21,002 nt of DNA from an uncultured Bacilli bacterium. GTDB lineage: Bacteria > Bacillota_I > Bacilli_A > RF39 > UBA660. The first letter of the stretch is position 1. Every line of letters starts with the position of its first letter. The stretch covers positions 1 through 21,002 of the forward strand of contig CAKOXC010000015.1 of the NCBI GenBank assembly GCA_934129945.1, read 5' to 3'. This document shows positions 1-7,678 of this stretch, piece after piece. The notes beneath the pieces are model-generated. The model was not told the origin of the DNA and did no database searches. It was given only the letters and a program-made list of their open reading frames with translations. The translations under genes and the position numbers were made by a program.

Positions 1-252
1 GAATTATCACCACTTATAACTCTATTTTGAGTATAAGAGTTATCGCCGCTTACTACTCTATTTTGAATATAAGAGTTGTCTCCGCTTACTACTCTGTTTT
101 GAGTATATGAATTATCACCACTTATAACTCTATTTTGAGTATAAGAGTTATCGCCGCTTACTACTCTATTTTGAATATAAGAGTTATCGCCACTTACTAC
201 TCTGTTTTGAGTATATGAATTATTTCCACTCATTACTCTTGTATTACTATTT
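1..252 (-). repeat. 36-bp in-frame tandem repeat with 108-bp higher-order period
   Basis: Six full 36-bp units (1-216) plus a diverged unit (217-252) encode 12-residue repeats. Units come in a three-step cycle of Thr/Ile and Val/Ile variants, so 1-108 and 109-216 form a super-repeat. The two blocks differ at only three positions (78, 81, 84), and all three changes are synonymous in the encoded S-G-D-N-S. The array continues past the left edge. Confidence 0.93.
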
Positions 253-704
253 TCAATTGAAGCCTGTGTCATATTAACACCCATAATATTTGTAGTAGTC
301 CAACCATATGGAACTCCATTAACACTTATTAAAACAGATCCATCAGGATTAGTCTTAAATGTTGCTTCCCCATTTAACCAAAGTTCCTTTGTAGAATCTG
401 ATATTTTAACTGGATTATTTCCATTCAAAGCATCATATTTATTCGTATATATTTTACTAAAATCTATATTGTTAACATTATTACTATTACTATAAGTATA
501 ATTATTTGAGCCACTATTTACTCTTCCAAATGGGGTATTATTATTTGGATCTGAAATACTACTTATTCTTTCCCTAAAATAAACTTCATTAGAATTTGGA
601 TTTGAAACACTATGTATTCTAAACGGATTATTATTGTTTGGATTTGTAGTACTAGTGAATCTTTGACTTCCCAAATCTACTTTTGATATATTATTACTTT
701 CCAT
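1..704 (-). CDS. Repeat protein of the type VII secretion operon, 3' end beyond window
   Basis: An open frame starts at the ATG at 704-702 and runs without a stop off the left edge, giving at least 234 codons. The start is supported by AGGGAGG five bases upstream, and the gene follows the 104-aa gene by 9 bp, so it belongs to the same operon. Residues 1 to about 80 are Asn/Ser-rich and low in complexity, with repeated NPN, NNN and SNP runs. Residues about 80 to 150 look like a small folded segment containing WLNGEATF, NPDGSVLISVNGVPYGW and TTTNIMGVNM. From about residue 152 the protein consists of 12-residue units of consensus NSYTQNRVVSGD. There is no signal peptide or membrane segment in the visible part. 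The position in the operon suggests a secreted substrate or surface effector, but that is inference. I do not recognise the family, and the true C-terminus is not in the window. Confidence 0.8.
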   Translation of the reverse strand, partial: MESNNISKVDLGSQRFTSTTNPNNNNPFRIHSVSNPNSNEVYFRERISSISDPNNNTPFGRVNSGSNNYTYSNSNNVNNIDFSKIYTNKYDALNGNNPVKISDSTKELWLNGEATFKTNPDGSVLISVNGVPYGWTTTNIMGVNMTQASIENSNTRVMSGNNSYTQNRVVSGDNSYIQNRVVSGDNSYTQNRVISGDNSYTQNRVVSGDNSYIQNRVVSGDNSYTQNRVISGDN

Positions 705-713
705 ATTTCCTCC

Positions 714-1028
714 CTAACATTTACCAGAAACAATACTAATTATTGAATCTATATTTCCTTTAATACTTTCACTTGTATTTTTTAATTTATCTAATTGTTC
801 TTCTTCAATTGTTTTTCCATCTATAATAACATTTTTTTTCATGCATGAATATAAATTTGAAGTGCTTGCGATTAAACTTCCTAATGCGGCAGAACATGAA
901 GAAAGTTGTCCTTTTAAAATACTATATCTTGCTTTTAAAGCTTCTTCAGCTTGTTTTGCAGCGGCTGCTGCGGCAGCTGCTTGAGAAGCTTGTGCTGATG
1001 CAGTACCAACCTTGTTAGATTCTTCCAT
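714..1028 (-). CDS. Small Ala-rich helical protein of the type VII secretion operon
   Basis: This 104-aa protein has no signal peptide and is predicted mostly helical. Residues about 9-25 are an Ala/Gln-rich stretch including eight consecutive alanines. Residues 26-55 are heptad-like and the C-terminal part (about 76-100) is a second amphipathic helix. It has three cysteines, one of them the last residue. Its size, coiled-coil character and position after WXG-like genes recall the YwqH-like (DUF5082) helpers that accompany type VIIb substrates in Bacillus, but no diagnostic motif confirms this. The start overlaps the end of the 301-aa gene by 14 bp, with GGTG about ten bases upstream, so translation is probably coupled. 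Its first residues (MEESN) resemble those of the next gene (MESNN), which may be chance. Possible roles are a chaperone or co-secreted partner of the downstream repeat protein. Confidence 0.8.
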   Translation of the reverse strand: MEESNKVGTASAQASQAAAAAAAAKQAEEALKARYSILKGQLSSCSAALGSLIASTSNLYSCMKKNVIIDGKTIEEEQLDKLKNTSESIKGNIDSIISIVSGKC

Positions 1029-1920
1029 TCATGTCACCACTTTCTATTAATTTGCTTATATCTTTTTTAGTCTTTTCGGCAGTATTTATATAAAACTCAT
1101 AACAATCTCTAAAAACATATTCATCATTAATATGATAATTATATAATACATATATTTTATCTTTAATATTATTGCATTTTCCTTTTAATATACTTGTGTT
1201 TTCTGATTTATAGCTACCATTTATTGAAGATAATGTATTTTGCATTTGGGCATAAATATTTTTTTCTTTTTGATTACTTTCAAATATTAAATCAATAGTT
1301 TTATTAATTTCAGTTTTATCCATTGTATAAGTTAATTGACTTTCGCCTTTATAATTAACTCCGGATTTTCTAAATATCTCTACATCATCAATTTTTATTA
1401 TTTCTGGTTTTAAGGCACTTGCAGCTGCTAAAACTTGTTTTTCTGTTTTTATAAAATCATCAAGTATTCTTGTAACCTCTTTTAATAAGTTATTTGCTAT
1501 AAGTTTTAGTGAATTTAAATCATTTATTTTTGCTTTAGCTGTTGCACCTTCTGGTAATGTCCCATCTATTGAGTTAAATAAATTAATGCATTTTCCTAAT
1601 TCTGTAATAACAGCTTTTATATCTGCAAGAATAATATTTTTAGATTTTAATTCAGCAGAAATAATATTTCCGTACTTTCCATAACTTGATGTTAAATTAT
1701 CATAAATTTGAACCAATTGCTTTATTTCTGCAGTTGCTTGTTCAAATCTAAGTTGCTCTAGTTTTGTTAAAATAAAAAAATCATCAGAATTTGGATCGTC
1801 CCAGTACAAATCAGCATTGTCTAAATATGTTTTAAAAGTTGAATAAATATCTTTATGTTTTTTCATTTCATCTTTTAAATCATTTTTATGTGATTTTAGA
1901 TTGCTAACATTTATTTTCAT
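1015..1920 (-). CDS. WXG-like helical protein, possible type VII substrate
   Basis: This 301-aa protein has no signal peptide or membrane helix and is almost entirely helical and charged. Residues 1-110 fit the WXG100 plan: a helix, then a turn with W40-D-D-P43-x-S45-x-x-F48, then a long second helix. W-x-(D/G)-x-x-(S/A)-x-x-F is the usual form of the turn in Bacillota members. A later stretch (SINGSYKSENT, roughly residues 230-245) followed by another long helix looks like a second, degenerate copy with Tyr in place of Trp. A strong AAGGAGG lies just before the ATG. The gene is 69 bp downstream of the 224-aa gene and overlaps the next gene. Family knowledge suggests export by EssC, alone or as a heterodimer with a neighbour. 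A role as a structural or adaptor protein cannot be excluded. Confidence 0.85.
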   Translation of the reverse strand: MKINVSNLKSHKNDLKDEMKKHKDIYSTFKTYLDNADLYWDDPNSDDFFILTKLEQLRFEQATAEIKQLVQIYDNLTSSYGKYGNIISAELKSKNIILADIKAVITELGKCINLFNSIDGTLPEGATAKAKINDLNSLKLIANNLLKEVTRILDDFIKTEKQVLAAASALKPEIIKIDDVEIFRKSGVNYKGESQLTYTMDKTEINKTIDLIFESNQKEKNIYAQMQNTLSSINGSYKSENTSILKGKCNNIKDKIYVLYNYHINDEYVFRDCYEFYINTAEKTKKDISKLIESGDMNGRI

Positions 1921-1931
1921 ACTTATCCTCC

Positions 1932-1973
1932 TTTTCTTAAAAAATAAATATAAGTATTTATTTTCTAAGAAAA
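1932..1973 (-). promoter_or_regulatory. Long AT-rich hairpin between two secretion genes
   Basis: The arms are 1932-1939 with 66-73 and 1941-1950 with 55-64 (19xx numbering), with one mismatch (40/65) and a four-base loop at 1951-1954, so 18 of 19 positions pair. It has no terminator T-tract. In the transcript its 3' arm ends directly at the GGAGG ribosome-binding site of the 301-aa gene. It could be an mRNA-processing or stability element or a modulator of translation. Confidence 0.6.
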
Positions 1974-1989
1974 AGATAATAAATTAATA

Positions 1990-2664
1990 TTATCCTTCAT
2001 TTGTAGTTAAATTAGATTGTTTAACTTGATCAGCAGTTTGTTGTAAGCTTTGAAGAGCTTGTTTAACTTGTTGACCAATATTTTCTTCAATTTTACCAAA
2101 TTCAGTATTAATTTGTCTTCCACATGTATCAAGTGAATTTTTCAATGTTGCTACTTGATCAGCACCCATAAACATTTCTTTATAACTGTCAACTGTTGCA
2201 ACAATATTTGAAATTTTAGAAATAATATCACCTTTTATACCCTCTAAGTTGTTAACACTTGTATTTGTGATATCAATATCTCCACCGTATTGACCATCAA
2301 TACTTTCTTTAATTTTTGTTGAATTTAAAAGTGAATCATCTTGTTCAAATGGAATTTTTGACCATGTTGTATTAACATATGGATTTGAAGCCCAGTTTTG
2401 TCCTGCAGCATTAATAGCTTGTACAACACTATTGTAATGGTAAGTTATAGCATTTTTACAATTGTTAAAAACTTTTACATACTCTTGAAAAGTTGTTACT
2501 GCTACTGGAGTAAACCATCCATATTCCATATTATCAATAAAACTTTTTTGAATATTTTGACTGAATAGATTCATTATCTCCTTATAATAATTTTTTACTC
2601 CAGTTAAAAATTCATTTGCTTTTGCAGGTGTAAATCCATAACCTGTTCCTTCTTTTAAAGCCAT
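1990..2664 (-). CDS. WXG-like helical secretion protein (type VII substrate candidate)
   Basis: This 224-aa protein has no signal peptide and is predicted all-helical. Around residues 50-60 it has a W-x-x-x-x-A-x-x-x-F turn (GW50 FTPVAVTTF59) between two helices. This matches the WXG100/LXG-type helix-turn-helix, although the motif is not a canonical WXG. The C-terminal 90 residues form an amphipathic coiled coil rich in Gln, Val and Ile. Two cysteines lie at residue 70 and near residue 180. It is the first gene after essC-esaB, has its own 132-bp upstream region, and carries a strong AGGAGGG site 10-12 bases before the ATG. A long hairpin follows it. These features suggest high, separately adjusted expression, as expected for the main secreted protein of the system. 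The specific role of exported protein versus partner is inference. Confidence 0.85.
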   Translation of the reverse strand: MALKEGTGYGFTPAKANEFLTGVKNYYKEIMNLFSQNIQKSFIDNMEYGWFTPVAVTTFQEYVKVFNNCKNAITYHYNSVVQAINAAGQNWASNPYVNTTWSKIPFEQDDSLLNSTKIKESIDGQYGGDIDITNTSVNNLEGIKGDIISKISNIVATVDSYKEMFMGADQVATLKNSLDTCGRQINTEFGKIEENIGQQVKQALQSLQQTADQVKQSNLTTNEG

Positions 2665-2796
2665 TTTTTATTTCTCCCTCCTATTATTACCGATAGTTTA
2701 TATTATCTATCTAAATTAAGAATATAACTTAATATTAATTTGCGCAACTAAATTAAGATATTTTTACATTTTTTTTACATAATATAAACTAAATAA
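2665..2796 (-). promoter_or_regulatory. Structured AT-rich region upstream of the 224-aa WXG-like gene
   Basis: This is the largest gap inside the secretion operon. A 12-bp perfect inverted repeat (2695-2706 with 2779-2790) brackets it. Inside, an 11-bp direct repeat occurs at 2711-2721 and 2748-2758. A palindromic TTGCGCAA lies in the loop of a further small hairpin. A weak promoter, TTGCGC-17-TATTCT on the minus strand, is possible but not convincing. No ORF is seen. Confidence 0.45.
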
Positions 2797-3060
2797 TTAA
2801 TTTTTACGTAATAATACTAATTCTGCACTATTTCTAATATCTGTATTTAAAATAATTTCATTGTTTTTATAAACTTTTCCTGAATCTTTATTCATTAGTA
2901 TATATTCTTTAGATTGTTCCAATTGAATATTAGATAAATCACAAACACATTTTAATAACATTTTTTCTATTTTCCAAACTATTTCATTTACTGGAATAAA
3001 AACATCAAAAGAAGAATCAAATTCTGGAACGATTAATTTTATTAAAACCTTGTTTTCCAT
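2797..3060 (-). CDS. esaB: EsaB/YukD-like ubiquitin-fold protein of the WXG100 secretion system
   Basis: This 87-aa cytosolic protein fits the EsaB/YukD family, small ubiquitin-like proteins that accompany EssC-type ATPases and are needed for or modulate type VIIb secretion. The pattern is characteristic: a first strand (KVLIKLIVPEF) leading to FDVFIPVNEIV, a helix with a long run to YILMNKDSGKVY, and the ending ILNTDIRNSAELVLL. The N-T-D-I-R-N-(S/G)-x-E-L segment is the most recognisable part. The ATG immediately follows the essC stop codon, and GGAGG inside the end of essC serves as its ribosome-binding site, so the two are translationally coupled. The length is close to that of Bacillota homologues (about 80 aa). 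Confidence 0.9.
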   Translation of the reverse strand: MENKVLIKLIVPEFDSSFDVFIPVNEIVWKIEKMLLKCVCDLSNIQLEQSKEYILMNKDSGKVYKNNEIILNTDIRNSAELVLLRKN

Positions 3061-6000
3061 TTAATCATCCTCCTCAGAGATAAAATCAATAAATTTACAT
3101 AATTCACCTGAACTATCTACTATAAAATATCCCATATCATCTTTTAAATTTTGAGTCATTTCTCTTGAATAAGACGAAATTTTTAATATACTTTGTTCAG
3201 TTACTCCATTTCCTATATATACACCTGATGCGTCTGATGTTAATGACTTGTACCATTCTTCAAATGCATAATTTTTTAATTTAGAAGCTGATTCAATAAC
3301 TAAAATATTGTATTTTTCATATTTTTTTATTGATTTTATCAAATCTTCTAACATAGATTTTGAATCTATTTTATTAATTAATTTTTCTATACCGTTTAAA
3401 ACTATAACACCATAATTGTCTTTGCCAGTTTGAATCAATTCTTCGAAGTTTTTATTTAAATTATTTATTATATCTTGGAAAGAGTCATGGTAATAGTTAG
3501 GAAAATTCTTTTTATCTAAATTTAGTATACTTTCAGAATCAACAACAACTATATTATAATTTTTTATCAAACGTAATTCCATTAACAAGCTTTTAACAAA
3601 GTTTACAGTTGACGTTATACGATTTGAAACTACTAAATTTGTTTTAGTATTTTTAAAATCAAAGCACTTTATTTCTAAGTTATTTTTACAAATTCCAATA
3701 GGAATTGTTTCAAGATTTTTAAATTTTTCTTTTACATCATCAAAAGTTACTACTTTAGGTAAAACAGGTATTTTTTTAGCCATAGTTTTATTAATAACTC
3801 TCTGTTCTTTTATAAAACTAGATAAAAATTCATTTAATTTTTCAGAATGTTCAATAATAGATCCTGTTTGGAATTCATGTACTCCATCTTCTTTAAAGAT
3901 ACCTCTACCAAGCATTTCTCTTGGAACTACATTTGTTTTAGTACCTAATGCAAATTTATAATCTGATTTATCTTTTAAACTTAAAACATAAGAATTATTG
4001 AAATTTTGATTAATCCTACTATTTAAAGAATTTAATTTATTTGCTGTTAATATAAAGATAATCCCATAACGTTCACTATCTCTAACTAGATCTGGAAGCA
4101 AATCAAATAACATTTCATTTGATTCAAATATAGAATCAAAATTATTTAAGATAATACTTATTATTGGTTCTTTCTCTTTAGAACTTGCATTATATAATTT
4201 AAAATCTCCTCCAAAATCAGAAAATAATTTTTTTCTTCTTTCTATTTCTTCTTTTATCATTCTAAATAAGTTATTAAATTTTTCTATATCTTCTTGTAGA
4301 ACAACACCTCCAACATGTGGAAGTTTTTTATATTGTCTCATAAATTCTGAACCGTAATCAACAATATAAAAATTAATATCATCACTTTTATAATTTTTAC
4401 AAGTTGAATATAAAATACTATTTAGCATCATTTCTCTTTCAGCACCATCAGTACTATAAATTACTGTGTTACCATCTTTTAAATAATCATACAAAACAAC
4501 ACCTTGTTTTTGTAATTCGGGAGCATCATATTCACCTATAACTGCTTTTACAGAATCTTTAAATGTAACATTATATCTTTTTATTATTCCATCTATTAAA
4601 ATTACCGCTGGAATATTGTCAAGCCAAAGTCTTACAGCTTTTTTATTACATTGGTTAGCAACATTTATTATGGTACTCATAACAGCTGCTAATTGTTCAC
4701 CTTGTGGTTTTATTTTAATTCCACTAGATGCTTGGATACTTTTTATAAAGTTACCACAATCATTAATAAAATTTATACTTCTATCAGGTTGTTTTACTAT
4801 TCTTTCAGATGGATAGTATTTTGCACCACAAAATCCTGATTGTCCCATTGCAAAATACTCATCATATCCTACTTGTAAATAATATCTACCAGCTTGACGA
4901 ATGTGTGCTGCTTCTGGTCTTTTTAACATTTCTTTACTATCTGCTTCATCTTGTACTTTTAAACACACTCTAAATTTAGTATTTGACCATATTTGGTCAT
5001 TAACAACACCACTAGGCTTTTGTGTTGCAAGAATCAAATGAACACCTAATGAACGTCCTATTCTTGCTATAGATATCAAACTATCCATAAAATCTGGTTG
5101 TTGAACTTTTAATTCAGCAAATTCATCACAAATTATAAATAAATGTGGTATAGGTTCATCCAATTTACCTTCTTTATAAAACTTTTGATACTTATAAATA
5201 TCGATTGTACTTTCTCCTAATAAATCTCTAGCTTCATTAAATTTCTGTTGTCTTCTTTTTACTTCACTGTCGATACTAACCAAAGTTCTATCCATTTCTG
5301 CTTTATCTAAATTTGTTATAGTTCCAGCTAAGTGTGGTAAAACTACTCCTGTAACTTTATTCTCAAATGCTCCGGCAAGTCCACCACCCTTATAATCGAT
5401 TAAAATGAATGAAATATCATCAGGGCTATAATTAATACACATAGACAAAATATAAGTAATTATAAATTCAGATTTACCACTTCCGGTCATACCAGCTATT
5501 AAACCATGTGGACCATGAAATTTTTCATGCAAATCTAGATACATTAAATCTCCTTGATCATCAACACCTATTTCAGCCTTTAAACTTTGTGTTGAATCAT
5601 TGCTGTTCCATCTATTTAAAATATTAAGTTGTTCTACTTTTCCAACTTTTTCCATTTCTAAAAATGATATTGAATTTGGTAAGTTTCTAAATCCTGTTTC
5701 AAATTCTATTGGAATATTAGATAGTCTTTTAGTCAAATTCATCATATCTATTTGATCATTTAATTCGTTCTTAAAACTTATTTGTTCCTGTGATTCAAAA
5801 GAATTTTTTAGTAGTATTGATTCATTTACCCCAATAGAAATAAAATTATTACATTTACTTGGAAGTTTACTTAACCTATTTTCTAAAATTAATAAGCTAA
5901 ATCCTAAATTTTCTTTTGATTCTGTAACAGTATTAATGAATTCCATCTTTTTTAATTTATCACAACCATCAATAATTACAATATAATGAGGTTTAGTATC

Positions 6001-7608
6001 ATTAACTTCAGAACTTGAAGGATTATTTTTTCGATTCATAGATTCATTATTTAAATAATCGGATACTGATTTAATAGATTCAAAATCAGTTGCAAAAAAT
6101 CTAAACTTTCTTTCGTTATCAAAGCAATGATTTAAATATTTTAAATATTCCCAATTCTTTTGCCTATTTTTATTTGTAAATACAACTATTTTTAAATCTT
6201 CATAACTATAAAATGTAATTAATTGTAATATTATATTATTGATAAATGTTGTTGTTTTGTCTATAGGACCCATAATAGCTGTTGTAACATTTTCATATAG
6301 TGAATATCCAAGTGGAACATTTTTAATATACTTATAATCATCTGCTAGTTCGTTAGCTTTCTTTTTTAATTCACTTTCATCTATAGCAAAATCTTCTTCA
6401 TTATAATTTAATTTTGCTTTAAATTTTTCATTTCCTATTCCAATTCTAACGTTTAAAAAATCATTTTGGTCGATTCTTTTATTCCAAAATCCTATACTTT
6501 TTCTATTTAAAATATTTAAACAATCTTCCAATGAAATTAAATTTTCTTTTAAAATAATTTGTTGTTGTACTCTCTCATTTTCCAATGTTGTCCTTTTATC
6601 ATTTAAATAATTTGTATACTTTTTTACAAACTCCGCTCTTTTTCTTTTCTTTATTTTTTTATTATACCATCTACTTATAGTAGGCCATAAAATCATTGAT
6701 AGTAACATTGCTCCGCAAGACACAAGACTTGGCCATGAATTTTTCAAAGTAGTTGAACCATCAGTTATTTTCAATATTGTATTAAGTAAAGTAGATACAG
6801 ACATTATACCCATTGTCATCATCGGTCCAATAGTCAAAATTAACGGCAATTCTTCTTCATTGTCATTTCCAGGTGGTGGAGTTAAAGCAAATTCTTTATA
6901 AACAATATTTCTTCTTAAAACTGGTGATTTAGAATAATAATCAGTCTTACGATATAAGTCATTTTCTTTTATTTCTAAATCCAATAATTGATCTGAATTT
7001 TCATATATATGTGTGCTTAAATTGCAACTTGGAACATCAATCTCTAAATTTGGTATCACATTTATAAGTAACATATTAGACATTATTAAAATTTTTAATC
7101 CAAATAACTCAATTTCATCTCCACAATTAATTACATAATTTGAACTATTAATAGCTATTTCATTTACATAAACTAATAAACCTTCATCTTTAGTTAATAT
7201 TAATCTATTATCTTTTTTATTAATAAACAATTTTTTATTTTCTATGAACTTACAATCATATTTAATATTACAATCAACAGTGTTACCTATTATTAAATTT
7301 ATTTTTTCATTATAATCATAAGTATTAATTATCGAATTTATTACACTGTGCACAAAAATAACATAGTTTTTATTGTCTCTATTTATTGTATAAAAATTAA
7401 AATCGAATATTTCTACACTATCAACAAAATTTCCATTAACTATAACTTTTGATTCACTAGTACTATATAAAGTCCATATTCCATTTCTTTCTTCTACGTT
7501 GATTAATTTACTTTCTGTCTCTTCATAATCAAATGTGTAACTTCCCGAAATAATACTAGGCAATTTAAAATTAACTATTTTATCATCTAAAAATAATTTT
7601 ATTATCAT
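3061..7608 (-). CDS. essC: EssC/YukBA-type FtsK/SpoIIIE ATPase of type VIIb secretion
   Basis: EssC is the membrane motor that recognises and drives WXG100-family substrates. The architecture fits. Two FHA-like beta domains occupy about residues 1-90 and 95-190. The typical PPP segment at 246-248 is followed by two membrane helices (about 257-281 and 295-314). A degenerate domain around 440-570 precedes three FtsK-like ATPase domains. The first ATPase has an intact Walker A, GMTGSGKS at 708-715, and Walker B, IICDE with D830-E831. In the second the P-loop position reads STDGAERE, and in the third SNRITST; both lack the Lys-Ser/Thr. Numbering is from a possible TTG at 7614. I prefer the ATG at 7608, because GGGTG lies 7 bases before it but only 1 base before the TTG. 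That gives 1515 aa. It is the first gene of the operon. Confidence 0.96.
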   Translation of the reverse strand: MIIKLFLDDKIVNFKLPSIISGSYTFDYEETESKLINVEERNGIWTLYSTSESKVIVNGNFVDSVEIFDFNFYTINRDNKNYVIFVHSVINSIINTYDYNEKINLIIGNTVDCNIKYDCKFIENKKLFINKKDNRLILTKDEGLLVYVNEIAINSSNYVINCGDEIELFGLKILIMSNMLLINVIPNLEIDVPSCNLSTHIYENSDQLLDLEIKENDLYRKTDYYSKSPVLRRNIVYKEFALTPPPGNDNEEELPLILTIGPMMTMGIMSVSTLLNTILKITDGSTTLKNSWPSLVSCGAMLLSMILWPTISRWYNKKIKKRKRAEFVKKYTNYLNDKRTTLENERVQQQIILKENLISLEDCLNILNRKSIGFWNKRIDQNDFLNVRIGIGNEKFKAKLNYNEEDFAIDESELKKKANELADDYKYIKNVPLGYSLYENVTTAIMGPIDKTTTFINNIILQLITFYSYEDLKIVVFTNKNRQKNWEYLKYLNHCFDNERKFRFFATDFESIKSVSDYLNNESMNRKNNPSSSEVNDTKPHYIVIIDGCDKLKKMEFINTVTESKENLGFSLLILENRLSKLPSKCNNFISIGVNESILLKNSFESQEQISFKNELNDQIDMMNLTKRLSNIPIEFETGFRNLPNSISFLEMEKVGKVEQLNILNRWNSNDSTQSLKAEIGVDDQGDLMYLDLHEKFHGPHGLIAGMTGSGKSEFIITYILSMCINYSPDDISFILIDYKGGGLAGAFENKVTGVVLPHLAGTITNLDKAEMDRTLVSIDSEVKRRQQKFNEARDLLGESTIDIYKYQKFYKEGKLDEPIPHLFIICDEFAELKVQQPDFMDSLISIARIGRSLGVHLILATQKPSGVVNDQIWSNTKFRVCLKVQDEADSKEMLKRPEAAHIRQAGRYYLQVGYDEYFAMGQSGFCGAKYYPSERIVKQPDRSINFINDCGNFIKSIQASSGIKIKPQGEQLAAVMSTIINVANQCNKKAVRLWLDNIPAVILIDGIIKRYNVTFKDSVKAVIGEYDAPELQKQGVVLYDYLKDGNTVIYSTDGAEREMMLNSILYSTCKNYKSDDINFYIVDYGSEFMRQYKKLPHVGGVVLQEDIEKFNNLFRMIKEEIERRKKLFSDFGGDFKLYNASSKEKEPIISIILNNFDSIFESNEMLFDLLPDLVRDSERYGIIFILTANKLNSLNSRINQNFNNSYVLSLKDKSDYKFALGTKTNVVPREMLGRGIFKEDGVHEFQTGSIIEHSEKLNEFLSSFIKEQRVINKTMAKKIPVLPKVVTFDDVKEKFKNLETIPIGICKNNLEIKCFDFKNTKTNLVVSNRITSTVNFVKSLLMELRLIKNYNIVVVDSESILNLDKKNFPNYYHDSFQDIINNLNKNFEELIQTGKDNYGVIVLNGIEKLINKIDSKSMLEDLIKSIKKYEKYNILVIESASKLKNYAFEEWYKSLTSDASGVYIGNGVTEQSILKISSYSREMTQNLKDDMGYFIVDSSGELCKFIDFISEEDD

Positions 7609-7615
7609 AGTCAAA

Positions 7616-7641
7616 CACCCTACTTTATTTTAATTATAACA
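7616..7641 (-). promoter_or_regulatory. Extended -10 promoter and RBS of the secretion operon
   Basis: On the minus strand, TGT followed by a perfect TATAAT (7633-7638) forms a TGn-extended -10. The -35 position falls in the T-tract of the eno terminator and is poor. An AGGGTG ribosome-binding site (7616-7621) precedes essC, so the leader would be only about 15-20 nt. The promoter is squeezed into the 50 bp after eno. Confidence 0.7.
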
Positions 7642-7652
7642 AATTAGTGATT

Positions 7653-7678
7653 AAAAAAAAAGCACTTTATAGTGCTTT
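7653..7678 (-). terminator. eno terminator with the stop codon in its loop
   Basis: Read on the minus strand, a perfect 8-bp stem (7671-7678 with 7659-7666) has a four-base loop ATAA at 7667-7670. An eight-base T-tract (7653-7660) follows, its first bases belonging to the stem. The eno stop TAA occupies the loop. Confidence 0.9.

Noticed and set aside
1..252. 36-bp repeats that could be mistaken for a CRISPR array
   Set aside because: Units are contiguous with no spacers, stay in one reading frame with no stop, and differ synonymously, so this is coding repeat DNA.
2779..2790. 12-bp inverted repeat (with 2695-2706) as ends of a small mobile element
   Set aside because: No target-site duplication or transposase, the span is under 100 bp, and arms are pure AT-rich sequence; a transcript structure fits better.
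4616..4816. Plus-strand open frame of 66 codons
   Set aside because: Lies fully inside essC on the opposite strand; no ribosome-binding site or family resemblance.
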